Shown: piece by piece, positions 56,873-64,000 of the stretch
Layout of the letters: each line of letters opens with the position of its first letter
How positions within the stretch are numbered: position 1 is the stretch's first letter
Assembly (NCBI RefSeq): GCF_018310535.1
Contig: NZ_CP074102.1
Span: 868,001 to 932,000 of the forward strand
Length of the DNA stretch: 64,000 nucleotides
DNA from: Streptomyces mirabilis
GTDB taxonomy: Bacteria > Actinomycetota > Actinomycetes > Streptomycetales > Streptomycetaceae
Reading direction: 5' to 3'
Position numbers and translations under genes: made by a program
Notes under the pieces: model-generated
What the model was told of the DNA's origin: nothing
What the model saw: only the letters and a program-made list of their open reading frames with translations
Databases searched by the model: none

Positions 56873-58435
56873 TCACCGTTGTTGCGCGTCGTGCGCGAGC
56901 AGTGCGATGTGCACGGAGGCGGCCTGCTCGAAGTCGTCGAGGTCGACGCCGAGCCGGGCCTCGATGGCCTCCAGTCGGCGGTAGAGCGCGGGCCTGCTGA
57001 CGTGGTGGAGCTGCGCGGTGCGGGACTTGTTGCGACCGGTCGCGAGGTAGGTCCGCAGCACGGGCAGCAGCTCCGACTCGGCATCGGCCCCGCACAACAG
57101 CCCGTCCAACTCCCTTTCGGCGAAAGACTGGACGTTCGGGTCGTCGCGCAACAGCCGTATCAGGCCCCGCAGATGGACGTCACGCAGTCGTACGAGCACC
57201 GGCTGGTCCTGGTCGGCGGGTGCGTCGGCGGCGGCCTCGGCGACGTGCAGTGCCTCACGCAGGCCGCCGGGAACGTCGTCCCAGGCGGTACGGGACGCGG
57301 CCGCCGCCACGGTCGTACGGATGCCGGTCTCATGGCGCAGTCGCAGCGCGAAGTGGGCGGCCAGCGCCTCCGCGTCCTGATCGCGGGCGAGGCTGAGCAG
57401 CACGGCGGTGGCCCCGTCGGCGAGCTCGGCGACCAGTCCGGGCAGCCCCAGCAGACGCAGTACGCGGTCGAGTTGGCCCGGGTCTCCGTCCCGTACCACC
57501 AGCGGCACGAAGGCCCGCCGGTTGACGGGCAGCCCGGCCGCCCTGGCCCTCGGAAGAAGCTGCCGCGCCGGTACGACCCCGCTCACCAGGTCCGTCAGCA
57601 GGCTCTGCGCGGACTCCTCCTCCCAGGTGTGCACGGAGCCACCCAGCATCCGGTGCAGGACCAGGGCCTCGGCGGCACGGTCGGCGAGCAGCCGCCCGGT
57701 GGCGGCATCGCCCCGGTAGCCGCACAGCACGATCCGGCCCCATCTCTCGCCGCGCCCGCCCAGCTCGGCGCGGATCCAGCCGTCGCCCTCGCTGCCGCCC
57801 GCCTGCCGGGCGATGCGCTCCCAGTCGCGCAATACGTCGTCCACCGCGGACCGCTCCCCCGCCGTGGCGAGGACGCGGTGGGCGAGGTTGGTGACGACGA
57901 CCGGGCACGCGGCGTGCACGGCGATCTCGTCGAGCATCCGTTGCAGGGGCGCTCCCGTGGTGATGAGCCCGGTGAGCGCGGTCCGTACGGCCTCGGAGAG
58001 GCTCACGGCCGCGAACTTGCTGCGGACGAGCCGGGACTGGACCTCCTCCGTCAGCTCGGCGAACGGGAAGGGCCGGTGGAGCACCACCATGGGCAGTCCG
58101 CAGCGCTCGGCGGCCCGGCGCATCACGTCCGGCGGGGTCGGGAAGGCCCGGCCGAGTCCGAGGACGACGGCCGCGGCCTCCGCGCGGTGCAGCGAACGGA
58201 TGTACTCGGCCTGCGCGTCCGGGTCGCCGGCGAGCAGCACCCCGGTGGTGAGCACCATTTCCCCGCCGCTGAGCATCACGCCCACGTCGGCGGCCTCGGC
58301 GACGTGCACCCAGCGCACGGACCGGTCGAGGTGGCCCGCGCCGGCCACCACCTCGGGCTCTCCGGCGAGCACCCGGTCCAGGGCGAGGACCTGGCGTACC
58401 GACAGGGCGGGTTCCAAGGCGGTGGCGGTGGTCAT
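56873..58435 (-). CDS. PucR-family transcriptional regulator
   Basis: A 520-residue regulator. The N-terminal PucR domain (about 1-125) contains LALDRVLAGEPEVVAGAGHL and VRWVHVAEAADVGVMLSGGE; a GGDEF-like middle follows; the C-terminal HTH_30 domain has TYLATGRNKSRTAQLHHVSR and ALYRRLEAIEARLGVDLDD. Such proteins control purine, hydantoin or GABA catabolism and respond to nucleobase-like ligands. It sits in the middle of the cluster, 25 bases after the aminotransferase gene, and probably regulates the whole set. Confidence 0.92.
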   Translation of the reverse strand: MTTATALEPALSVRQVLALDRVLAGEPEVVAGAGHLDRSVRWVHVAEAADVGVMLSGGEMVLTTGVLLAGDPDAQAEYIRSLHRAEAAAVVLGLGRAFPTPPDVMRRAAERCGLPMVVLHRPFPFAELTEEVQSRLVRSKFAAVSLSEAVRTALTGLITTGAPLQRMLDEIAVHAACPVVVTNLAHRVLATAGERSAVDDVLRDWERIARQAGGSEGDGWIRAELGGRGERWGRIVLCGYRGDAATGRLLADRAAEALVLHRMLGGSVHTWEEESAQSLLTDLVSGVVPARQLLPRARAAGLPVNRRAFVPLVVRDGDPGQLDRVLRLLGLPGLVAELADGATAVLLSLARDQDAEALAAHFALRLRHETGIRTTVAAAASRTAWDDVPGGLREALHVAEAAADAPADQDQPVLVRLRDVHLRGLIRLLRDDPNVQSFAERELDGLLCGADAESELLPVLRTYLATGRNKSRTAQLHHVSRPALYRRLEAIEARLGVDLDDFEQAASVHIALLAHDAQQR

Positions 58436-58460
58436 GGCACGTTCCCTTGCTCAGAACTTC

Positions 58461-59744
58461 TTACTGGAGACACCTCAGCGCGTGCTCGAGAATCGCCGCG
58501 CCCTCCTCCGCCTCCGCGACGGTGAGGGAGAGCGGCGGTGCGATGCGCAGCACGCTGGTGTTGTGACCGCCGCCCTTGCCGATCAGCAGGCCGTCCTGGC
58601 GAGCCGCTTCGAGCACGGCCGCGGCACCTTCGGGGTACGCCTCGTCGGTACCGGGCTTGACCAGCTCGACGCCGATCACCAGCCCGCGCCCGCGCACCTC
58701 CCGTACGTGGTCGAGCGGCACGGAGATCGCCCGCAGCCGCTCGCCGAGCAGACCGCCGACGCGCCGGGCGTTGCCCTGGAGGTCGTGTTCGAGGAGGTAC
58801 GTGAGGTTCGCCAGGCCCGCCGCCATCGTGATCGGCGAGCCGCCGAAGGTCGAGATGGAGTTGGAGTCGAGGCAGTTCATGATCTCGGCGCGCGCGACGA
58901 CGCCGCCGATGGACATGCCGTTGCCGATGCCCTTGGCGAAGGTGAGCATGTCCGGCGGGCCCGCTGCGGCGTGCGCCTGCCAGCCCCAGAAGTGCTCGCC
59001 GGTTCGGCCCCAGCCGGTCTGCACCTCGTCGGCGATCCAGAGGATGCCGTGCTGGTCCAGGACCTCGCGGAAGGCCGCGTAGAGGCCGTCGGGCGGCGCG
59101 GTGAAGCCGCCGACGCCCTGGATGGGTTCGGCGATGAGGGCGGCGGGCGGGCGGACGTGGCCGAGCAGGTCCTTCAGGTCGTCGACGCAGGCCGCGATGA
59201 ACTCGGCGTCGCCGAGATCGGCGTACGGGCCGCGGGTGCGGACGCCGCCGTGGACGTACAGCGTCTGGAGCGGCGAGAGGGAGGTCGGCGACCAGCCCTT
59301 GTTGCCGGTGATGCCGACCGCGCTGAAGGAGCGGCCGTGGTAGCTGTTGCGCATCGCCAGGATCTGGTTGCTCTGCCGGTAGGCGGTGGCGAGCAGCAGG
59401 GCCGTGTCGTTGGCCTCGGTGCCGGAGGTGGTGAAGAAGACGCGGGCGTCGGGGATGCCGGACAGCTGGGCGATCCGCTCGGCGAGTTCGACCATCGGCC
59501 GGTTGAGGTAGAGCGTGGAGGTGTGGATGATCCGCCCGGCCTGCTCGCTGACGGCCTTCGTCACCTCGGGCAGGGCGTGCGCGGTCATCGTCGTCAGGAT
59601 GCCGCCGAAGAAGTCGAGGTACTTGTTGCCCTGGGCGTCCCAGACGTGGCGGCCCTCGCCGTGGGTGATCTCGATCGGGTCCTCGTAGTAGAGGGCCAGC
59701 CAGTCGGGCAGGACGGCCTTGTGGCGTGCGTACAGGTCGCTCAC
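58461..59744 (-). CDS. Class III PLP aminotransferase
   Basis: A 427-residue omega-amino-acid:pyruvate-type aminotransferase (AGXT2/beta-alanine group). Seen: FFTTSGTEANDTALLLATAY, NSYHGRSFSAVGITGNKGW, ILWIADEVQTGWGRTGEHFW with the PLP Asp, and the PLP lysine in MLTFAKGIGNGM. It would convert beta-alanine or beta-aminoisobutyrate to the semialdehyde, the natural fate of the amidohydrolase product. GTG at 59744 overlaps the stop of the upstream amidohydrolase gene (GTGA). Confidence 0.92.
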   Translation of the reverse strand: MSDLYARHKAVLPDWLALYYEDPIEITHGEGRHVWDAQGNKYLDFFGGILTTMTAHALPEVTKAVSEQAGRIIHTSTLYLNRPMVELAERIAQLSGIPDARVFFTTSGTEANDTALLLATAYRQSNQILAMRNSYHGRSFSAVGITGNKGWSPTSLSPLQTLYVHGGVRTRGPYADLGDAEFIAACVDDLKDLLGHVRPPAALIAEPIQGVGGFTAPPDGLYAAFREVLDQHGILWIADEVQTGWGRTGEHFWGWQAHAAAGPPDMLTFAKGIGNGMSIGGVVARAEIMNCLDSNSISTFGGSPITMAAGLANLTYLLEHDLQGNARRVGGLLGERLRAISVPLDHVREVRGRGLVIGVELVKPGTDEAYPEGAAAVLEAARQDGLLIGKGGGHNTSVLRIAPPLSLTVAEAEEGAAILEHALRCLQ

Positions 59745-60583
59745 GGCTGCACCAGCCCCTCGTAGGCGTCGGGCCGCCGGTCGCGGTAGAACGCCCACTG
59801 CTGGCGGACCTCCTCGATCACGTCGAAGTCGAGGTCGCGGACGATCAGCTCCTCGGCCTTGTCACTGGCCGTCTCCCCCACGAACTGTCCACGCGGGTCG
59901 ACGAAGTACGAGGTCCCGTAGAAGTCGTTGTCGCCGTACTCCTCCTGCCCGACCCGGTTGATCGCGGCGATGAAGTACTCGTTGGCGACGGCCGCGGCGG
60001 GCTGCTCCAGCTGCCAGAGGTGGGCGGAGAGGCCGCGGGAGGTCGCGGAGGGGTTGTAGACGAGCTGGGCGCCGTTCAGGCCGAGCTGCCGCCAGCCCTC
60101 GGGGAAGTGGCGGTCGTAACAGATGTACACGCCGATCCTGCCGACCGCGGTGTCGAAGACCGGCCAGCCCAGGTTGCCCGGTTTGAAGTAGTACTTCTCC
60201 CAGAAGCCCTTCACCTGCGGGATGTGGTGCTTGCGGTACTTGCCGAGGTACGAGCCGTCCGCGTCGATCACGGCCGCGGTGTTGAAGTAGAAGCCGGACT
60301 GCTCGACCTCGAACACGGGCACGACGATGACCATGCCGGTCTCGCGTGCGAGCTCCTGCATACGAGTGACGGTGGGCCCGTCGGGCACCGGCTCCGCCCA
60401 GCCGTAGTGCTCGGGCTCCTGGACCTGGCAGAAGTAGGGGGCGTTGAAGACTTCCTGGAATCCGATCACCTTGGCGCCCTGCCGGGCCGCCTCGCGGGCG
60501 TGCTCCTCGTGCTTGGCGACCATGGATGCGGTGTCGCCGGTCCAGGTGGCCTGGACCAGAGCGGCGCGTACGACGTTGGCCAT
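59741..60583 (-). CDS. Nitrilase-superfamily amidohydrolase, beta-ureidopropionase-like (copy 2)
   Basis: A 280-residue paralogue of the protein at 55885-56727, with the same triad positions (Glu44 in GFQEVF, Lys118 in YRKHHIP, Cys155 in ICYDRHFPE). It is the first gene of the aminotransferase-PucR block; GAAGGAG precedes its ATG. The two copies may split substrates, for example carbamoyl-beta-alanine and a branched or hydantoin-derived N-carbamoyl acid. Confidence 0.92.
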   Translation of the reverse strand: MANVVRAALVQATWTGDTASMVAKHEEHAREAARQGAKVIGFQEVFNAPYFCQVQEPEHYGWAEPVPDGPTVTRMQELARETGMVIVVPVFEVEQSGFYFNTAAVIDADGSYLGKYRKHHIPQVKGFWEKYYFKPGNLGWPVFDTAVGRIGVYICYDRHFPEGWRQLGLNGAQLVYNPSATSRGLSAHLWQLEQPAAAVANEYFIAAINRVGQEEYGDNDFYGTSYFVDPRGQFVGETASDKAEELIVRDLDFDVIEEVRQQWAFYRDRRPDAYEGLVQP

Positions 60584-60610
60584 GAGCTGCTCCTTCGACG
60601 GGACGTCAGA

Positions 60611-60647
60611 GAGCCTCTACGCCCGTAGACAAAGGCGGTAGAGGCTC
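60611..60647 (-). promoter_or_regulatory. Inverted repeat upstream of the catabolic operon
   Basis: GAGCCTCTAC and its exact complement GTAGAGGCTC are separated by 17 bases, with a nested CTAC/GTAG. It lies 28 bases upstream of the first amidohydrolase start, between the -10 region and the ribosome site, a fitting position for an operator. PucR is the obvious candidate ligand-responsive protein; this is inference. Confidence 0.5.
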
Positions 60648-60836
60648 GAAAGTAAGCCCAGCGGACAGCCTTGCCAAGACCATCGCCGTTAACCCGCTGA
60701 GTCGATCACGTTTCGCACCCCTGTGGGTGAGCGGTCGATCCGGTCCGCGGCGGCTCGACCGGCTCGGGAATGCCTTCCCGGATCGCTCGGGCGGCGAAAC
60801 CGGCCACGCTCCCTGGCCGTGCGGCCGACCACGCTC

Positions 60837-62468
60837 TCAGGCCGTGAAGCCGGCCACCCTCAGCGCGTGCACCAGGTCCCAGTGGCGCTCCTCCGAGACA
60901 CCCTTGGCGGCCGCCAGCAGCAGCGGCACGAGACGTCCCGGGTCCGCCTCCGCGCTGCGGGCCGCCTCCTCCGGGGTGCGGACGCGGACGTAGGCGTCGA
61001 GCAGCGCCCGGATCTCGCGCTGCCGCCCCTGGTCGGCCAGGCTCAGCACGGCGGCCCCGATCTCGGGAGCGGGGCGGGCGACGCCCTGGCGCAGCATCTG
61101 CCTGCCGTCGGCGCTGCGGCCCGCCGCGGCGAGCGCGTCCGCGGCGCCGACCAGTCGGTCCGCGGGGAGCGAGGCGGCCTCCCACAGCAGGGTGGCCCAG
61201 TCCGCGTCGAGGCCCGCCCGGTGCAGTTCGGCGGCGAGGAGGGGGAAGCGGGCGGCGGGCCAGTGGGTGACCTCCACGAGCAAGGCGTGCGCCTCGCCGC
61301 TGCGGCCCTCGCGGCGCAGCCGGGTCAGGGTCTGGACGGTCTCGGCGGTGGCCCGCCGCGCGTCCTCGTCCAGCGCCTCGGTCCGCGCCGGCGGCGCCGG
61401 CGCCTCGGCGGCACCCGCGAAACGGGCTCCACGGGGGGTACGGCCGCTCGGCGCGGCCGGGGCGGACACCGGCGGCACCGCGGTCTCCGGGGCGGCCACA
61501 GGGGCAGCCTCGGCCTCCATCATCCCGGCGAAGCGGGCGCTGCCGCGGGGGCGCCGCTTGGAGCGCTGCTTGGGGACGGGGGCGGCACTCTGGGTGGGGG
61601 CGGTACCCCGGCTCGGGGTGGTACCCGGGCTGGGGGTGGTACTGGCACTGGTATCGGAACCGGCACTGGCACCGGCCTGGTCGTACGGACCGGTACGGGC
61701 GGCCGCCGAATCGCTACGGGCCGAACGGGCGGCCGCCGGATCGTACGGCCCGGAACCGGGGTTCGCCGGGTCGCGCGGCGCCACGGGAGCCGGGGCGGGG
61801 GCGTCGTGGTCGGTCGCCGCCGGGTCCGCGAAGCGCGGGCGCGGGCCGGACTGCTCCGGGATCGCCGGGCGGCTCTGGGCCGCCGGCTCCCCCACCCGGA
61901 CGACATCCCCGCCCACGCCCCCCGAAAAGTCGAACGCGCCCGATACGTGGGTACGCAGGGCGCGGCGGTCCAGGTGCTCCATCCGGTGGCGGAGTTCGAC
62001 GCATCGGGCGGTGGCCCGTTCGTGGTCGTCGTGGGCCCAGGCGAGGTCGAGCCGGACGGTGTCGGCCTCCTCCTGGGTGGTGGCCGCGTGGAACTCCCGG
62101 CTCAGTTCGGCCTGGCGCTCCGCGGCGTAGCGCTGTTCGCGGAGCATGACGTCGAGACGGTCGCCGAGGGCGTCCCTGCCGCCGGGCCGGCCGTCGTAGG
62201 CGGCGAGCGAGGCACCGTGCAGGGAACGGGCGCGCTGGGCCTCCTGGGCCGCGACCTGGGGACCCTGCTCCGCGGCGAGGTCCTGGAGGAGCGCCTCCAC
62301 GACATCCCACGGGGGCACTTCCCAGCCGTCCAGGCAGGCCCGCATGCCGTCGGGGTCGCGCTGCCAGAACACCGCACACCAGCCGCCGTCCTGATCGAGC
62401 CGTTTCATCAGCCCGCTCAGGTAACTCGCGAACTCCCGCACTTGACCCGGGAGTTGTTCCACAGCCAT
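60837..62468 (-). CDS. Large hypothetical protein with disordered middle
   Basis: A 543-residue protein. The N-terminal part (1-190) is helical, starting MAVEQLPGQVREFASYLSGL with a WCAVFWQRDPDGMRACLDGW segment and a coiled coil (LREQRYAAERQAELSREFHA). The middle (about 200-370) is Pro/Ala/Ser-rich and low complexity with SARFAG/GARFAG repeats. The C-terminal 150 residues form helical repeats (LTRLRREGRSGEAHALLVEV). No signal peptide. I know it only as a conserved streptomycete type without a role. ATG 62468 was chosen over further 5' codons. Confidence 0.75.
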   Translation of the reverse strand: MAVEQLPGQVREFASYLSGLMKRLDQDGGWCAVFWQRDPDGMRACLDGWEVPPWDVVEALLQDLAAEQGPQVAAQEAQRARSLHGASLAAYDGRPGGRDALGDRLDVMLREQRYAAERQAELSREFHAATTQEEADTVRLDLAWAHDDHERATARCVELRHRMEHLDRRALRTHVSGAFDFSGGVGGDVVRVGEPAAQSRPAIPEQSGPRPRFADPAATDHDAPAPAPVAPRDPANPGSGPYDPAAARSARSDSAAARTGPYDQAGASAGSDTSASTTPSPGTTPSRGTAPTQSAAPVPKQRSKRRPRGSARFAGMMEAEAAPVAAPETAVPPVSAPAAPSGRTPRGARFAGAAEAPAPPARTEALDEDARRATAETVQTLTRLRREGRSGEAHALLVEVTHWPAARFPLLAAELHRAGLDADWATLLWEAASLPADRLVGAADALAAAGRSADGRQMLRQGVARPAPEIGAAVLSLADQGRQREIRALLDAYVRVRTPEEAARSAEADPGRLVPLLLAAAKGVSEERHWDLVHALRVAGFTA

Positions 62469-62524
62469 CACACGACTCCCCGCCCGACTGGAGTACTCCG
62501 GTCCGGTAGAAAACACCCTTCGTG

Positions 62525-62797
62525 TTACGGAACGGCTACGGGGAGTTTTCGGACTGGACGCAGAGTCCTGTGATCAATGTCGTCCATGGACAGTCCGAGC
62601 GCCCGCGCCAGCGCCGCGACGGTGAAGAAGGCGGGGGTGGGGGCCCGCCCGGTCTCGATCTTGCGCAGGGTCTCGGCCGAGATCCCGGCGATCGCCGCGA
62701 CCTCCACCATGCTGCGGCCACCGCGGGCCTCGCGCAGCAACTGCCCGAGCCGCTCGCCGCGTTCGCGCTCTTCGGGGGTCAAGGGGTTACGCACCAT
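62525..62797 (-). CDS. XRE-family helix-turn-helix regulator
   Basis: A 90-residue protein with a classical Cro/C1 helix-turn-helix: SMVEVAAIAGISAETLRKIE followed by TGRAPTPAFFTVAALARALG. It is divergent from the methionine aminopeptidase gene, 32 bases apart, with a palindrome in the shared promoter, so autoregulation and control of the neighbour are likely. Confidence 0.88.
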   Translation of the reverse strand: MVRNPLTPEERERGERLGQLLREARGGRSMVEVAAIAGISAETLRKIETGRAPTPAFFTVAALARALGLSMDDIDHRTLRPVRKLPVAVP

Positions 62798-62809
62798 GGC
62801 CCCATTCTA

Positions 62810-62819
62810 ATACCGGTAT
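62810..62819. promoter_or_regulatory. Palindromic operator between XRE gene and map
   Basis: ATACCGGTAT, a perfect 10-bp palindrome, overlaps a TATAGT -10 box (62817-62822) that lies 7 bases before the map ATG, and a TATTAG-like box on the other strand. A dimeric XRE protein would block both promoters. Confidence 0.55.
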
Positions 62820-62829
62820 AGTAATTGGC

Positions 62830-63597
62830 ATGGTGGAACTCAAGACGGACACGTCGATCGACGAGATGTACGAGGCGGGGCAGGTCGTGGGCCGGGCGCT
62901 CACGGCGGTGCGCGAGGCGGCGGACGTGGGGGTCTCGTTGCTGGAGCTGGACGAGGTCGCCCACCAGGTGCTGCGTGAGGCGGGCGCCGGCTCCCCCTTC
63001 CTCGGCTACCGGCCCTCGTTCGCGCCCACCCCCTTCCCGGCGGTCATCTGCGCCTCGGTGAACGACGCGATCGTGCACGGCATCCCGACCGGTTACCGGT
63101 TGCGGGACGGCGACCTGGTCTCCATCGACTTCGGAGCCGAGCTGGACGGCTGGGTCGGCGACTCGGCGATCAGCTTCATCGTGGGCGAGCCGCGCGTGGC
63201 CGACGTACGGCTCGTGCGGACCGCCGAGCGGGCCCTCGCGGCGGGCATCGAGGCGGCCGTCGTCGGCAACCGGATCGGGGACATCGCGCACGCCATCGGC
63301 ACGGTGTGCCGCGCGGCGGGGTACGGCATCCCGGACGGCTTCGGAGGCCACGGCGTGGGCCGCCGCATGCACGAGGACCCGCCCGTCCCGAACGAGGGCC
63401 GCCCGGGCCGCGGCCTCCCCCTCCGCCACGGCATGGTCCTCGCGATCGAGCCCATGCTCATCGGCGGCGGCACGGACGGCTTCCACGCGGCCCCCGACGG
63501 CTGGACGCTGCGCACCGACGACGGCTCCCGCGCGGCCCACACGGAACACACGGTAGCCATCACCCACACGGGCCCACGCATCCTCACGGCACGCTGA
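62830..63597 (+). CDS. map: Type I methionine aminopeptidase
   Basis: A 255-residue pita-bread peptidase. Metal ligands: SIDFGAELDGWVGDSAISF (two Asp), GGHGVGRRMHEDP (His), VLAIEPM (Glu) and TEHTVAITH (Glu). SVNDAIVHGIP supplies the substrate-side His. It removes the initiator Met from nascent proteins. With a very short leader or none, it is translated from an almost leaderless message. It is a second map-type gene as streptomycetes usually have one near rplQ/infA; here it is linked to the XRE regulator. Confidence 0.92.
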   Translation: MVELKTDTSIDEMYEAGQVVGRALTAVREAADVGVSLLELDEVAHQVLREAGAGSPFLGYRPSFAPTPFPAVICASVNDAIVHGIPTGYRLRDGDLVSIDFGAELDGWVGDSAISFIVGEPRVADVRLVRTAERALAAGIEAAVVGNRIGDIAHAIGTVCRAAGYGIPDGFGGHGVGRRMHEDPPVPNEGRPGRGLPLRHGMVLAIEPMLIGGGTDGFHAAPDGWTLRTDDGSRAAHTEHTVAITHTGPRILTAR

Positions 63598-63642
63598 TCC
63601 CCGCAGGCGCACTGACGTCGACGGGCGCGAGGGCGCCGCTCG

Positions 63643-64000
63643 CTACGACACCGGTCGCACCACCATCGCCGAGCCGCCACCGCGCCGTACCTTCTCGGCC
63701 GCTGCCAGCCACTGGCCGCCCGGAAGGCGCTGGACGCCCGTCGCCGCGCCGATCTCGGGGTTGAGCTTGAAGGAGTGCCCGAGGGATTCGAGCCGGGTCC
63801 GCAGGGCGCTGTCGTACAGGCCGGGTTCGAGTTCGGTCTGGGCCGCATTGCGCTGGCTGGCGCGCGGCGCGGCGATGGCGTCCACCAGCGGCAGACCCCG
63901 GTCCAGGAACTCCGTCAGGGTCTGCAGGACGGTGGTGATGATGGTCGCGCCGCCGGGCGAGCCGAGCGCCACCACGGGCTGGTTGTGCCGGTCCAGGACG
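63643..64000 (-). CDS. ggt: Gamma-glutamyltransferase, C-terminal part
   Basis: The gene runs in from the right edge and ends at 63643. The visible 118 codons include VLDRHNQPVVALGSPGGATI, the GSPGG oxyanion motif of the small subunit, VDAIAAPRASQRNA and LGHSFKLNPEIGAATGVQRL. GGT cleaves glutathione and other gamma-glutamyl compounds outside the cell. The catalytic threonine lies beyond the window. Confidence 0.85.
   Translation of the reverse strand, partial: VLDRHNQPVVALGSPGGATIITTVLQTLTEFLDRGLPLVDAIAAPRASQRNAAQTELEPGLYDSALRTRLESLGHSFKLNPEIGAATGVQRLPGGQWLAAAEKVRRGGGSAMVVRPVS

Overview
The window is chromosomal DNA of a Streptomyces or a very close actinobacterial relative. The evidence is very high GC with G/C-ending codons, frequent GTG starts, GTGA/ATGA start-stop overlaps, and typical streptomycete families (SAV_915-type protein, DUF5808, DUF4232, PucR regulators, F420/LLM oxidoreductases, bL37). 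No rRNA, tRNA, CRISPR array or prophage structure was found.

Layout. 0.2-3.3 kb: a methyltransferase, then a SAV_915-like gene and lysA. 3.4-8.3 kb: a non-canonical potassium-pump operon in the order kdpF-B-C-A, whose KdpA has altered pore loops and whose KdpC carries a cysteine-containing insertion; it ends in a perfect 14-bp hairpin followed by a truncated ArsR-like remnant. 8.8-16.9 kb (minus strand): a canonical operon of a 27-codon membrane peptide, then kdpF-A-B-C-E-D. 17-31.5 kb: more genes of K+/ion homeostasis: a small membrane protein, an RCK-TM-RCK potassium-channel-like protein, a mini DUF4118 sensor, a second kdpD without kdpE, a Na+/H+ antiporter, a four-helix membrane protein and a third, orphan kdpB. 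Seven places in 1.4-31.5 kb, six of them next to ion-homeostasis genes, carry direct repeats of a [CT][GA]TCA[AG] half-site spaced 10-11 bp, the architecture expected for an OmpR-class regulator such as KdpE. I propose that they define a local potassium regulon.

31.8-34 kb: an SDR enzyme lacking the usual catalytic lysine, a bL37-like mini ribosomal protein, a GNAT protein and a hypothetical. 34.1-36.8 kb is a gene graveyard: the 5' part of an APC permease (a C-terminal part of such a permease lies at 17.1-17.5 kb), a Ppx/GppA gene with two amber stops, and pieces of a methyltransferase, a DUF4118 protein and a third KdpC. 38.3-42.5 kb: three different insertion sequences stacked end to end at one CTAG target (two IS630-type, one IS701-type), followed by an amber-interrupted secreted protein and an IS630 relic.

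44-51.5 kb: ordinary chromosomal genes (DUF5808, GNAT, lipoate-protein ligase, two lipoproteins, a LuxR-type two-component system, an AhpD-like protein and a methyltransferase). 51.6-60.6 kb (minus strand): a hydantoin/pyrimidine catabolic cluster with an NCS1 permease, an LLM oxidoreductase, dihydropyrimidinase, two beta-ureidopropionase-like amidohydrolases, a class III aminotransferase and a PucR regulator; together these can hydrolyse a dihydropyrimidine or hydantoin ring, release the amine and transaminate it. 60.8-64 kb: a large hypothetical protein, an XRE regulator divergent from a methionine aminopeptidase with a palindrome between them, and the 3' end of a gamma-glutamyltransferase gene.
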